The translations under genes were made by a program, and so were the position numbers. Shown here one piece after another: positions 23,469 to 36,719 of a DNA stretch of 64,000 nucleotides. The notes under the pieces are model-generated. The model saw only the letters and a list, made by a program, of their open reading frames with translations. It did no database searches and was not told the origin of the DNA. Every line of letters begins with the position of its first letter. Within the stretch, counting starts at the first letter, position 1. The DNA comes from Epiperipatus broadwayi (lineage: Eukaryota; Onychophora; Udeonychophora; Euonychophora; Peripatidae), in the NCBI GenBank assembly GCA_028023455.1, contig JAQFVV010012400.1, positions 12,535,929 through 12,599,928 on the forward strand, written 5' to 3'.

Positions 23469-24638
23469 TTTGTCTTGATAGTTAATAAATTACGTTAACA
23501 ATGAACTTTGAACTTTATAAGATTAAAATTTATTTCATGATAAAAAATTATTAAAAAGAGCATTAAATAACGTTATTAAAATTTCCAAACATACGAAATG
23601 TAGTTCTTGAGAATTAAATAAAATTACTAAACGTTTTCACAACGTATCTGGAATTGTTTTGTCATTATTTAATTTCAATTAAAATTCATGATTTTAAAAC
23701 TTTTATTTTCGGCTTGAGTATTTTATAATTTTACGTTCAGGGTAATACGGTTAACTGAAGCAAATAAATATTGATAGATTGGAGGGAATGTAATACTTTT
23801 ATATTATATTGACATAATTATTTTTTTATTTGAATAATATTTTATCAATGGCATGTAAGATTTCTTCATATGTTGTATTTTGTAAGCCATTCTTCCTACA
23901 ATCTGAATAGCGACGAATGGAATTAGTGAGCTCTATTTAGTCTGCTAATTAACGTTTTCTAAAATACGCGCGTGTGTGCACACGGAAGTATTGGTTTTCA
24001 TAATCTAATTTCTTTTTGACTCAAATTATTAATATTTATTTTTAAAACTTTTAAAAAAGAACTCAAATATTTTGTCCATTCTATTTTGAATGCCTATAGT
24101 AATATATATTGTGAATAAAGTTTATTTTGCAAATTTATGATTGCCTGCAGACCGTAACTTATTATTATTACCTCCGCTAAACTTTTCTTAGAAAATTTGC
24201 ATAACAAACGTTAAGGAATATAAATGAGTTAAAACTACTCTAATTAACATATAGATAAAAATGGATGTTAGCAGTTAAACAAAGAGAAATAACAAAGTTT
24301 CTCTCAAAGAGAAAAAGCAGGTCTAAATTGGAACTGCATATGCGGCTCTAAACGCATATAAGCGTAGCCTGTCAGTTTGAGTAAAAGACAGATTTAACGT
24401 GATGAAAGAAGTCAGCTAGTTGTCTTTAAGTAAAATAATTACGAGTTAATGAAAATCCAAGTTAAATGGACTGAAATAAATATGAGTTAAATGAAAACTC
24501 AAAAAAATGGACTATATTGTTTGTGTGTGTGAGGATAAATTATTCCCACACATAAAATTTGTAGTAATCCCAGTTCCAGAATAAATGAATAGTTATATAT
24601 ATTTTTAGCATTACTTTGATTCATCAGCACAGATATAT
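23469..24638. promoter_or_regulatory. Conserved 5' flank of the intact gene
   Basis: About 1.2 kb upstream of the start codon is collinear with 3406..4850 beside the pseudogene. It includes a CpG/CA-type box near 23965 (cgcgcgtgtgtgcacacgg; cgcgtgtgtatgcgcacgg at about 4189) that stands out in the AT-rich setting. No TATA box or initiator can be fixed with confidence. The promoter is presumed to lie here because the frame opens directly at its edge. Confidence 0.45.
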
Positions 24639-26772
24639 TGTAACGATCCGGAGAATGAGACTTCACGTCAACTGCACTACAGGGTGCCATCTAGGCATTT
24701 GAACCTAGAAAAATTTATAAAGTAGGCAGATACGTAAGTAAAAAAAAAAAAAACTTTTTTTTTTTAATTTTGATTCCGGTCGTTAGCCCAAGTCACTAGC
24801 TCAGCGGAGACGCAGAGATAAAAATCTATAAATCTTATATCTTAACTATAAAAGAATAAAAGCCACTGCCAGAAATTAACACATAAAAATATTTATTTAC
24901 GCACATATAAAATAATATTTAAATTTTGAGGAATAAATTTAACGTTTATAATTTTATATTGAGCTTTAATTCTAAATTTAAGTAGATTGCAAATAATGAG
25001 TTTACCATTTATTTAGAGGGTCGAGTATGAATGGACTACATAGGTCTGCATTTGAAAAGAAAATATTCTTCCCTGATTTAACCTTAGGCAACAAATTTCG
25101 CAATCAACTGGCGCCAATCCATCTGATACATTCATGTATTCAATGTAGCATGATACGACAACACAAAATACTATATTGTCAGGAATGTACATCTGAACAA
25201 TAAGTAGAAATAGAGAAGAGATTGACTCTCCACCAACAGGAATGTGACATCTGTTGGCAAGTAGATCAATAAACAAAAAACTCCATAGGAATGGACTGTG
25301 GTCTTCTGCCGACTTACAAACCCATCCATAGGCAAACAGAGGGTGTGTGGCGTATATCTATAATCCTGCCCGTAGCGGACCTCATACTACATCTACTAAT
25401 TACACAAATATATCCAATCCATTGAACCAATTCAACTACGAAATGAATAACCTAAGATTACCCTCCCTTAATATAACTTTACAAACTATATAGCCATTCA
25501 CGCCCGACTTAATTTTAACATTTAAATACGTTCGCACAGATTTGTTTAAAAATGTTGGGTATAGATCGATTACATAGATTCCACGGTCAAAAACATTTCA
25601 AAATAAACATAAACGATCAAAATACAAAATTATTGATACCGACAATCGCAGAGGGAAACTTATAAGTAACCCAATAGTATTCACCATAAGATACTTGCGT
25701 TGTCACCAATAACTTAAAAGACATCCGAATAAATACATTTTAGATACTCACCGTAAGGTATCATTATTTATCGAATGTCTATATATTTTGATCAAATATT
25801 AAAACCAAAATATAATTAACCGCAAACGAATCCATGCAAGCATCTATAAACAACTTAAATTTCATGCATTCAAATAATCTTTACAATAAGAAAAAAAAAT
25901 AATGGAAAAGATGTTTATCAATCGGACAACATATAAAATTAAACATTATTAATTTGATTTAAAAACTTACAAAAGTCAGATAAGAGTCCGTTTTAACTTT
26001 TAAGTTGGCTTGTTTATCAATTTATAAAACTTGATGAAAGTTCTTAATTGATTTTAATAATTGTTCATTTCATATAGTCCATGTTCCCGTTGGCAATTCC
26101 CACAGCGTCTCCATTGGAAGAAAATGTTCTGGAGGTAGCATTAGCTGGTTCCATTCTGGTATCACAGTCTTTTCATTTTATTTTTTTTTAAAACAAACAA
26201 AAAAAAAATGAGAGAGAACGGCAAGTGCGTCTTACCGTTGTCATCAAATCAAGTTGGAAAAACTCTCTGACTGGAACTCAATATTTTTTTCTTTTTATAG
26301 TCCTCCTATGGATTCCATGAACAAAAACATCACTGTTCTGTTTTTTCGTTATGGTCCGGGCCTTTATCTGGCTTCCATTGGTCAAGCTAAAATCCCTTTC
26401 TTCTCTTATCTAACTTTCCATCTGACTTTTTAATTAAACAGCTTTTAGATAATTAATAAACAATCATTTCCATTTATAGATTACAGGAATTAATTAATAC
26501 CTGTTTTTATTTTAACTTACGTTATTTTTTTATTAAAATACTTTTATAAATCTTTTTTTATAAAAAAATACATTCAAATACCTTTTTTTATTTATTAAAA
26601 AAAAATATTTTTAAAGTTTAGCATCTGTGCGAATATATATACGTATAACAAACGTTTTTAATTTTAGCGTTTAGTTTTTTTTACTTTTATTTTTAATACA
26701 CTTATTTTTATATGCGAACTTAAAAGTTTTTTTTTTTAAATTAATGTAACGACATATTTATATATCGTTACA
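24639..26772. mobile_element. 2.1-kb TGTAACGA...TCGTTACA element (copy 3), probable solo LTR
   Basis: The termini are TGTAACGA (24639..24646) and TCGTTACA (26765..26772). Direct ATAT flanks lie at 24635..24638 and 26773..26776. The paralogous uninserted sequence is at about 4845..4865 (cagcacacatatacaaattt). It belongs to the same family as 9325..11536, but an internal pair of segments (the one starting gttcgcacag and the one starting ggtcgagtatgaa) is in swapped order. No protein is encoded; the frames at 24499 and 25013 are chance. Confidence 0.8.
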
Positions 26773-26880
26773 ATATAAACTTGCTGAGTTTTAAAATTTG
26801 TCCAGTGTTATTATTTTCAATTGATGGCTTAATTGTTGGTGTAATAAATTAAGAATACTTTCGAGTACACAGCAATATTA

Positions 26881-28424
26881 ATTGGTTGATTCTCCAGGTG
26901 CCATATTGCATTTTAAAAAAAAAACTGAACTGAGATACAATTTTCACAATAACTTCAGTTTTAATTATGTTAGAGCAAAAAAATTTACACTAATAGAAAC
27001 TAGAAAAAGAAAGAAAAACAATAAGTCCAAGACAAGTAGTGTTTTACATAAGGAAAAAAGAAATTTCAACATCTGACAAAATTATTACTTTGTTTGTTCA
27101 TAATTTCTAATTTATCATTAACTATGTTTAAATTACATCTTCATTGATAATTTCTTTGTATCCTTTGTAGGACTCAGGAGAATTTGAACCAACCATCACA
27201 TAAATATATCAAATTTTTACTATATGTTGCCTTTGACAGAATAGTTCAGTTGGTAGAGCGTTTACCTTACAATTCGGTATTCAAGAATCTAAAGGTGCGA
27301 GTTCAACTTCTAAGCAAATATTGTCACTGTGCATATAGGCAGCAACACCTGAAGAAGAGTGGAGAATAATACTACTCGAAATGTTGTGTAATTACTAACC
27401 TGTTTTGTCTATTTGTGTGTTATTACTAACAAGTTGTTTGTATTTGGAAAGTTTAAATAAAGTTTAAAATTTTCTATACATTCAACATTCACTCATAAAA
27501 TGATGGAAATAGTCCAATATATCACATCTTATTTATATAAGAATTCTTCATTTTTATCTTGTACTCCAAAAATTGACAAATCTCAAAAGCATCTATAAGA
27601 AAAATATTTATCCTAATAAAAGATACAAAACAAATCATTTCCAGGAGGTGGATATGCCTTTGTCATTATAGCAATAATTACTTCTTGCCTATCTAAAACT
27701 AGAAATTGTAGGCTACTGCCTGGACCACTGATAAAACGAGTTTCATCTTTTCATTTTATATTTTTTGTGTACATCAGTGATGTTTATATTCTTTATGCAC
27801 ACCAGTGCTGCTATCTATATTTATTGTCCCACAGAAATATAATTTACTTGCATATAGCTCATTTGCTAGCTAATAGACTTGAAAATAATGTGATGCAAGA
27901 TGTGGAAAAACTACTGACTCCACAGCATGAGGATCAAAGCATAGGCAAGAATCAGACTTTGATTCTTTGCCTGTGTACAGTTCCATGTGGAATATGCATA
28001 ACCATTGTGGTGACCACTGTACACATACCATTTGAAATATCTCTTTATTGGTTTCATGTGTTTATATTTTCACATAGTACTATGCCCAGTAAATTTTGTG
28101 ATTGCTTTATCAACTGCAACCTTTCTGTACATTAGATTATCAGTTTTTAAAATTTACATTGCACTGCTCTGTATATGTAAATCATTACTTGTGATACAAA
28201 CACAATGCAAGAGCAAACACACTAATACAAATATAAACATGCACCTTTTGAGAATCATTATGTCTACTCAAAATTACACTACAAAAACAACTTTTGTTAG
28301 ATTTGAATTTATATACTGTATAATAAAGAGTATGAATGATTTAGTATTTTATAATTTATATAGTACACCCACACCAATACAAATGCAAACAAATAAATAT
28401 ACCATTTATCAAATAATTTAAAGT
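26881..28424. other. 1.5-kb stretch present only in the middle copy
   Basis: The left copy joins directly across this point (about 4958: caatattaaagtagttttgg), while here 1.5 kb intervenes. It holds the full SINE at 27235..27535. Two overlapping plus-strand frames at 27767..28421 show no family resemblance. Whether the stretch was inserted here or deleted on the left is unclear. Confidence 0.5.
27235..27535 (+). mobile_element. tRNA-derived SINE, fullest copy
   Basis: The head looks like a tRNA: A box TAGTTCAGTTGG at 27242..27253, an anticodon-loop-like CTTACAA, and B box GAGTTCAACTT at 27299..27309. These are RNA polymerase III internal promoter elements. The body has ACACCTGAAGAAGAGTGG and CTCGAAATGTTG, a motif style common at the 3' ends of invertebrate retroelements. 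The tail, from about 27425, recurs in the inserts at 3573..3884 and 5107..5395. Target duplications for this copy were not resolved. Confidence 0.62.
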
Positions 28425-29839
28425 ACTTTTGGTCAATATTAGCTCCTAGTCATGTCATCATTTATCAACAATGAATTGCAAAATCATAATTAAATTTTTT
28501 TTAAAAAAAGACAATAATTGATTTATGTTTAATTAATGGCTTTTAAACATATAACACATTACTATCTTAAATTGTAGATCTTTGATTTTTAAAATAATCG
28601 TATCTCAAGTAGAACATCACTTGACCCTCTGTGCTTATTTTCAATATATTTTCAAGCAAAGTGACTTGGGCTAAGACTTTACTGTTTGAGTCATATATTA
28701 TTACTGTGAATAGAAAGAATTAAGAAGATAAAAGTTGTTAACAGACATATGACTTTATTCCTGTTTGCCATATAAGATGATCAATAACCAGAATTAGTCA
28801 GAATGTGAATACAATACTTCTGTATGGTAGTCCATTGATTATGTAAGACAATGCAATAGATATTTATAGGATAGAGTAATTACAATAAATTAATGTTTCC
28901 ACTTATCCTCTTAATACTCGCACATTATTTAGCCTCTCAATGTTTTCTGTAGATTATGTAAATAAAATATATTAACTGCTTTTAATGTTACTAGCCAAAT
29001 AATTATTCACAATTTTATTGAAATGTTATCAATTTAAAAAACATTACTGCTATATATAGATATTCAGTGCCATATATGTATATATTTAGAATGTATGTGT
29101 GCTAAAGTTAAAAGAAAGTATTATGAAGTCACAATTGTTAAAGATTAAAATATTTATAAGTAGTTCCGGATAAGAAAATGATTATTTAAAAAGATAAGAA
29201 AATAATAATTATGTTCTAGAACATTTCACTATCAACGGGAAGATATAAATGCTCACAGATAAGGGGAATTGAGGTCTAGTCTATACACTCACATCACTGG
29301 AGCTGGTCATGTTTAAATGATGATACAGTATTGCTGAGTGTAAGGAGGATGTGGCGTGACCCAGTGAATTCAATCACTGAAGATGCAAAAGTGGATCTAG
29401 AGACTATACAGGCTACAATGGCCTTATTATGTCTTAATTTATGACCATGCATTTGTAAGTAGTAATTCAAATCCTGAACTGTAATGTTATAAATTTTAAT
29501 GTATATTAAGCTTTGTTAGGTAATTTTTTCTATTGTTAACTCATGGCAATAAAGTCAGAATTTTAGTTATAAAAACTGTTTCAAATTAATTTTGTTTCTG
29601 CTTGTCTGACCACCTTTACCATGATTGTAGGATTTGTGGAGGCTTTACACAAAAGAAAACCAGCATATTTTGTTACAGAATTGAAATCTAACTGTAATTT
29701 TGTTTAGTAGTAGTTGGGGAAGGATTTTGATCGATAGCTAGAACTATGTAGGCATAATAAGGTTAAATTGGCTATATAAATCAGCCTATTGGGAAGTAGT
29801 TCAATAATAGAGGGTAAAATGGATTAGTGAATTAAGATA

Positions 29840-32300
29840 ACTGTGCCATAAGTGACAATAAATGGCTTTAATATTAATAGTGTCATTGATTGTCCAATTT
29901 ATCTCAAGAGAATCAATTTTTTTATTATTATTGAGACTCCTGGTGATTCCATTAAGATTGCTACATTATGTTATTCTGGACAACAAATGACAGAAATCAT
30001 AAATTGGTTAAGCAATCATGAAGAACCAAAGAAATTTGTCATACAAAATAATAGTTGAAATCTAAATAATTATTTTAGCCTTCTAAGCATACCCATAGCA
30101 TGGCTACATTTTAAGAATAGATGGAAAGTAAAGGGGAACACATGTTAAGGAAACTTGCTAAGAGTTGCAATTATGGTGATGCATTAAAGGATAATCTACT
30201 CAAACAATTAATTTGGGAGATGTCCAATGATAGGTTTAGACAACAGTTAATGTCCTCAGGAGACTTGATATATGAGGAGGTAATCAAAATGGGAGTAGCC
30301 TATGAGATCATGATTGACCAATCAAAGGAGTTCTGGAATTTTATTAATAAATAATGAAAATATAAAAAAAAAAATTTCAACCTGCTAAGCGTGAGGTGAA
30401 GGAAATTGTTTGCTACTATTATACAAAAAAGGGCCGTATCACACCGAAGTGTAGATTTAATAAAGAGCCTGTGGCAAAGTAGGTCATTTAAAGAAAGTAT
30501 GTAAAGCTAATGGAGAAAAAGATCGTAGCATCTCACCAACTTTTCCAAAGGGAAAAAAATCAGAAATGTGAGATTTATAATATCCAGATTACTCATGACA
30601 ATCAAATTGTGATGTCAGTGAAATTAGTAAATACAATTTTGAAAATGGAAATTGACAGCAGATCGGGTATGTCAATGATGGCAGTCAAAGAATGGGATAA
30701 ATTAACAAAAAGTTGTATGAATCCCACTATATTAGTGAGAACTAGCTTAAGAATGAAAGATGCTAGTGGTAATGTTATGAGTATATTAGGAAAAATAGAC
30801 ATAATTGTGTCTTTAGGTTACCATTGTATATAGTGCAAAGTGATCTTAACCCTATTATAGGTAGGGAATAGTTTGATGCTCTGGGAATAGAAATAGGTTA
30901 TGATTATGAGCTAAATTTTAAAAAAGAAAATATTAAACACTCAGATGCCATGTTGAGAGTCCCAATTAAATCAACTCCACAGAACTTAGATCCAATCATT
31001 AATGGCATAAAGCTGAGCATGATTGTAAACTATTGATCAAGTAGATCTGCAAAGGCTGGTCCAGAAATCAGATCAAGATACTTCATAAAACTAGGGTATA
31101 TAAGAGAAAAACTCTAATAAGGGATGCATGTTAATTGATGATAGAATATGAATATCTAGTAGTGGTCATCATGAAGTTCTTCAGTTTATTCATCAAGGTC
31201 ATCCTGGTATTGTATAGGCTAAAGCACTTACTTGAAGTTGTGTATGGTGGTCTGTAATTCTGAGATAAACAATTCATGAAAATCTGCGAGAATTGTCATG
31301 AATGCAAACATTCCAAAGAAAAATTATATTACCTTGCCTGTAAGTGAAAAAACTTGGAGCTGTATTCACATTGATTATTCCAGATTGTTCTATGACTACA
31401 TTTTATTTAGTAGTGATTGACTTGTACTCAAAGTGGACTGAATCAAGAATTGTAAAAAAATCGTGCATCAAGGAAACAATCAGAAAAGCTGTATTCACAC
31501 TAATTATTCCAGATTGTTCTATGACTACATTTTATTTAATAGTGATCAATTTGTACTCAAAGTAAGCTGAATCAAGAATTGTAAAAAAAATCGAGCACCA
31601 AGGAAACAATCAGAAAACTTAAAAGAAATTTTTGCTTTCGATGGTTTTCCTAAACAGTAGTATCCAACAATGACATCAGTTTTATAGCCACTAAATTAGA
31701 GGATTTTATAAGGAAATGGAGAATTAGACATATAGCCACACACCCTATATTACCTTGAGTCCAATGGTATTACAGAAAAGGTAGTACAAATGCTACAAAA
31801 AAAGGTATTTCAAATATACAAGAAACATTGTATTCTGTTTTATTGTATCAGCACAGTACAAGAAGAGTAGTACAAGTAAATCTTCAGCTGAAATGATATT
31901 CACACAAAACCTGCACACAGTTTTTGCTAATTTACTCAGATCAAATTTTTTTGAGTAATGAAAACAACTACACAGAATTGTAGTACACAGGGAGAAAAAA
32001 GAATAGTGAAAAATGTTATTGGAAAGTACTATGTGAAAGGCATACTTAAAGAACATCTGTCAAAGCAAATAATAATCATTGGAATAGAAATGGAAAAGTA
32101 TACGAAAACATGTAAATCATGTCCAGCATTAGAAAGAAGAAGTTAAGTGAATCGGAAGTAATACAGTGCTGAACATTCTAAATTATCTAAAGGAATTCAA
32201 TTTGATTGAAATAAATGAAGGGTACAAAGTAGACAAGGAAATTAGCAATGAAAAGAAAATAACCCTGCGTAGATCCCAAAAACCAAGAAGGAAATGAGCT
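29840..32300 (+). pseudogene. Decayed Ty3/gypsy retrotransposon (gag, protease, integrase remnants)
   Basis: Plus-strand pieces appear in the order gag, protease, integrase. Gag remnants are at 29852..30058 and 30121..30354 (helical, with LRKLAKSCNYGD and NDRFRQQL). A broken zinc knuckle near 30470 reads CGKVGHLKKVC. A retropepsin-like stretch at 30510..30833 has MEIDSRSGMSMM where an active D-[ST]-G would be expected, so the catalytic motif is altered. Integrase traces follow: an HHCC-like region near 31160..31310 (HQGHPG), core pieces at 31344..31470 (FYLVVIDLYSKWTE) and a C-terminal LRRSQKPRR near 32270. Reverse transcriptase and RNase H were not seen between protease and integrase. Stops and frameshifts are frequent. 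No LTRs were identified. Confidence 0.78.
31359..31617 (+). repeat. 129-bp tandem duplication within the integrase remnant
   Basis: 31359..31487 is repeated directly as 31488..31617 with a few substitutions and one extra A in a poly-A run. Both units begin GCTGTATTCAC and end CAGAAAA. The duplication repeats part of the integrase core and arose after the element was inactive, or inactivated it. Confidence 0.85.
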
Positions 32301-35300
32301 ATCTGAAAGACTGTGAGATTTCAGAAATTGTAATTTCTGAAATGAAGGAGGTGCTATAAATAGATATTTAGTGACATATATATTGAAACCTCTCCTAACA
32401 TAATATATAGAAATGCCACTTTATGAGATTCAATAATTAACTAGAAATGTATAATATATAAAACATAAGGTAGACTTAAGATTAGATCACTATATGGTGG
32501 TTTTAACATGGAGAGGCATAGAGAATATCCTCCCCAATGGCATTGCTATTATAGAAATTTTCCAACTACTATTCTTATTAGAAAAATCTCCACAACAGAA
32601 AAAAATAATGATTATTGTATCCTTCACTTAATTAATAAACTACATAAAAAATAATGAAATCAATGCATACTAAATACTTTATAATAATTACTGCTACTTT
32701 ATGGGTATCTCAAGAATAATAATTATTCTCTTATAATATAATAACAATTACTAGCAATAAGATATTTGGATAATAGGAGGGATTTTACTAAGATCAAATG
32801 ATTTCAATAGTAAACACATCTAACATTATGAACATAAATTCTCATCTTAAAAATTAATATAACTAATAATCCTAATACAATAAGATTAATATTTATTATT
32901 TTCTACTTTACTTCCAATTAAATAATTTAATTGCACTTAGATATCTAATATTTTCATTATCCAAATATTAATTATAAAACAAAATAATTTTACTAAAATC
33001 AAAAGTTTTACAGTACAACTATAACATCCTTCTTTTTCACTCATTTTATTAACTTAATTTGATTAGCAATTTTATTCTTTTTTATTACATCTTTCAAAAA
33101 TATAAGCCTTGTAATGTGTTCTATTAAGAACATCCCTTTCTGATATAAGATCGTATTTTAACATTTAATCTAAAAATTAATTTTACTTATTTTAATTAAT
33201 AATAATTATGTGACTCTTTAATATACATGACTTTCAATGAATGCTCGATTTAGATAGTATTCTTAAGTAGGACTTTGTGATAAAAATAATTGTGAGCAGA
33301 AATAAAGCCACCAGTCTAAGATTTATATTAAAATAACTTTATTTTAACAATAACAACAATAGATAATACCTTATCAAATATTAAATAACATAGTTAAACT
33401 CTAAAATACATATGAAATAATTAAAATATATGTACAATTATTTACAATAAAACATAATTAAATTGCCTAAACATACCTCTTTTGAATTTAACATTTATAT
33501 TATATAATTGTTCTATTCCTCAAATATCAAATTCACTATTATCATCACATATACTTCATTTTACCATCCATGAGTTCTTATGGGTTTAAATTTTTAATCC
33601 TTTTTCATCTAATGATATAACACATTCCCTTTTGCAATATTCACATAAAGATACAATACTTTATTACCTTTCATGATGTAAATACATAAACTCTTCATAA
33701 AATTTTACATATAAAAATTTTGGTTTATGTTATTATAATCTTCAATATAATATTGATACAATATTGAAATAATTAAGTGAATCAAGATTCTTTACTAATA
33801 ATAAATGGTCTTTCATCCTGTTCACTTTTTATTTTTTTTCATTCACTTATTCATTCTTATTTTTTATATCATATTTTGTCTTTCAGCATTAAATCAGTCA
33901 AATTTTACTTAACTACTAAAATATTTGTTTTGCATTTATTATTGTTCTTTTAAAACCACTCTTCTATTACCTAGGAAGGAAACTATAATATTTCTAAAGA
34001 ATAACTAGTCTACATACGATGCTCAATATATACCTTTCTTTACTATATCCAAAATTCTATAAATAAGAAACTGATTTTTAATACATTATTATCTTAAAAT
34101 ATAGGAATGGAAGTCTCCATTTTTAATGGAATGTTTACATTTGGAAAATAGTAGTTTTATTATTAATGAATTCTACCCCAATATATATGCTTATCTCTTA
34201 AACTCCTATGGAAAATAACATCCATATCTTGTGGAAATTTCTCCCATTTTCTCATTCTAAAGTACATATATGGGTGTCATATAGATCAATCCCATTATAC
34301 TTTAACCAGTTCTTCAGGAAGGTATTTCATCCTATTCTGAAGCATCAATGACCATAATCTACCTCATGACTAATACTACAATCTCATCTTCCCCTTAAAG
34401 TATTCTTCTATTATGTTAATTAGATTACAAAACCAATTGGGTCTTATGACAAAGGTCAACATTACACTTTTTATCACACAAAATTGAGATCACAACTTTA
34501 CTTTTACCATTCATGGTCTTGCATATCTTAATATTTTCATTTGCGATTTGGATAGTATAAATATTTTTATTTTCATGAATTCCATCTTTTGATTCATTGT
34601 TATCACATCAATTTACTCATTAACCATATTTTATATTTAAAATATTTTTAAATTAATATTTAAATAAATTTACCTTACAACTATAAAGTACTGTTTACCC
34701 ATACTCTTTTTTTCTCAACACTCATGTATACTATATTAACTTTCAAAGAATATCTCCTATTATCATTTTTTTAAAAAAAATACATTAAACATATAAAATA
34801 TATTTACATATCATAATATCCAAATCCAATACATTTCATATTATTATCTTACCACTAAGCTTAATATCTAATATCACATTCACATTAATATTAACAATAA
34901 TAACTAAAGAAAAAAATATTTTTGTTTCCTCCTTCTAATTCTGCATCATTACAGTCTTCAGCATGACACTTTACACTTCTTTTTGAGTTACTAATTTTAT
35001 TTTTCTACTTGCCAGCCACTTTTAGGATCCAGTGTAAAACAATAAAAATCATTAATAACAATAACTTGTTTAAAAAATTTTAAATTCCATGTATCTTTGT
35101 CTAAGTTTTATATTAAATATGAATAACTATCAAAGAAGTTTAATAAAACTGTATTTGAATAACTAATTCAATGCACATTTGAATATTAGTCTTTCCACTA
35201 TTAAAATTTACATGGTATTAATTCATAGATCATTCCTACTCCATTTTTTCTCCTCATATTTTACTTAATAATTATTTCTTTCCGAAATAAACATATCTTA

Positions 35301-35940
35301 GTTCATTTCACTTTATTATCCAGCAATATATTATTTTATTAAAATTTTTCATAGTAAAAATTAATAGCTATTCTTGATAAATTTTTATCCTTTTAGCATT
35401 TTCTGATATTGGATAATTTTACTTGCTAAACAAAATGTTTTTTCTTGAAATAAGCTTTTATTTAATATAATCTATAATAAATATTTATTATCATATTCAT
35501 TGACTTAATATTCCTTAATTATTAAATATATAACATGTCTATTCTTCTTTATAATTTTATAAAGTTAATTTGTATAATATAAGTTACTTTAATTTAAGAG
35601 ATAACTATTTTCATTTGACATCTCATTTCCATTAATAAACTATTTTAAAATTCAGTAAACTAATTTAATTATTTTATATAAGTTATCACTGTATTTATTC
35701 TTGTTCTTCTTCATAATTAAGTTATTATTTAAATGAATCAACAAAGTGGGAGTATATTTCCTTACATGGTAGTATTTACACATTTCAATTAATTGAAGTT
35801 AAAAAACCTTACTCTTCCTGGTTTATCCAATCAATAATAATATTAATATATGCCGGCACTTATTCTTCGATAGCATTTTTAATTGTGACTCGAATTTTCA
35901 GACTGTAATTGTATTGCAAATGAAGAAATTTTAGTTTAAC
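32301..35940. other. Very AT-rich non-coding stretch
   Basis: No gene, RNA, element terminus or extended repeat is recognised. The base composition is more AT-rich than the rest of the window and homopolymer-poor, with many TAATA/ATTAT runs. It has no partner in the other copies of the tandem block. Confidence 0.4.
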
Positions 35941-36231
35941 TTACTCCACCGTTTTTAGACTACTATTAAAAATATTATATTCACTGTTTACAAAAAATAT
36001 ATTAAATTTTATAATTTTAAAAACTTTTACAAGAAACAACGGTTCACTTTCTCCTTTTTCTTCTCTTATTATTTTTTTTAGTTCGTCTGCTTTTTCCTTT
36101 TTATATATCCAGACAGCATGACGTAAAACCACATTAATTACATTTAATTGGTCAATGAATTGAAAATTAACTAACAGTTTTTTTGAATAAGTAATGTGCT
36201 GTCTACAATTTAATAGTAATAATAAACTCAA
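35941..36231 (-). CDS. Possible exon or small gene of unknown function
   Basis: This is a 96-codon minus-strand frame. It has an acceptor-like attaaattgtag just after its start and a donor-like GTAAAAGT after ...SEPLFL. The middle, AVWIYKKEKADELKKIIREEK, faintly recalls the end of the EVH1 domain of DCP1-type decapping activators (x-I-W-F-Y-x-K-x-E-x2-R-I), but conserved upstream residues are missing. It may be chance. No neighbouring exons were found. Confidence 0.18.
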   Translation of the reverse strand: MSLLLLLNCRQHITYSKKLLVNFQFIDQLNVINVVLRHAVWIYKKEKADELKKIIREEKGESEPLFLVKVFKIIKFNIFFVNSEYNIFNSSLKTVE

Positions 36232-36719
36232 TAAATATTTTAAAACCGATACAGTTTAAACAATTTTAAATTAAAATTTAAAATACATTATCTTTTAAAT
36301 TAATTTAAACTAAGGTCTTTTAATAATATTTATTTCTGAAATATCATTATAATCTTTAAAAATATATTATTATTTTATAGAAAACAAAGTATTTTACTTT
36401 TATCTATTTGTCAGAATTCAGTGCAGAAAATACTCATCTGTTAAAGGATCACTATAAAAAATACTAAGGTTGAATTTCTTTCTATTGACACTTTTACATA
36501 AATCTAACATATTTATACAGGTAAATGGGTATATATTTATTAAAATCACTTATATTAAAATTACATAACTGTTAAAAAATAATAAATAAAAGATGGGTAT
36601 TCCTTATATCCAGTGAATTCTCTTCTTAAGTCTCATCTATTAAATTATTTGTGCAAGTTATATTTTTGAAATTTAAAATTTTCGACTCTAATATATGTTA
36701 AGCATAATTCATCAAAAGG

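Larger units (their letters stand above)
23469..29650. repeat. Middle copy of the duplicated flanking block
   Basis: The stretch is collinear with 3406..12300. Matching parts are 23469..24638, 26773..26880 and 28425..29650. A 2.2-kb element (24639..26772) and a 1.5-kb extra stretch (26881..28424) separate them. The copy lacks the hAT, the second 2.2-kb element and the direct-repeat element found on the left, and so supplies the empty sites that define those insertions. Confidence 0.82.

Noticed and set aside
27767-28421. Two overlapping plus-strand frames of 122 and 129 codons
   Set aside because: They overlap in different frames, are rich in Cys/Tyr/His/Ile as random AT-rich DNA would be, and have no recognisable family or splice context.
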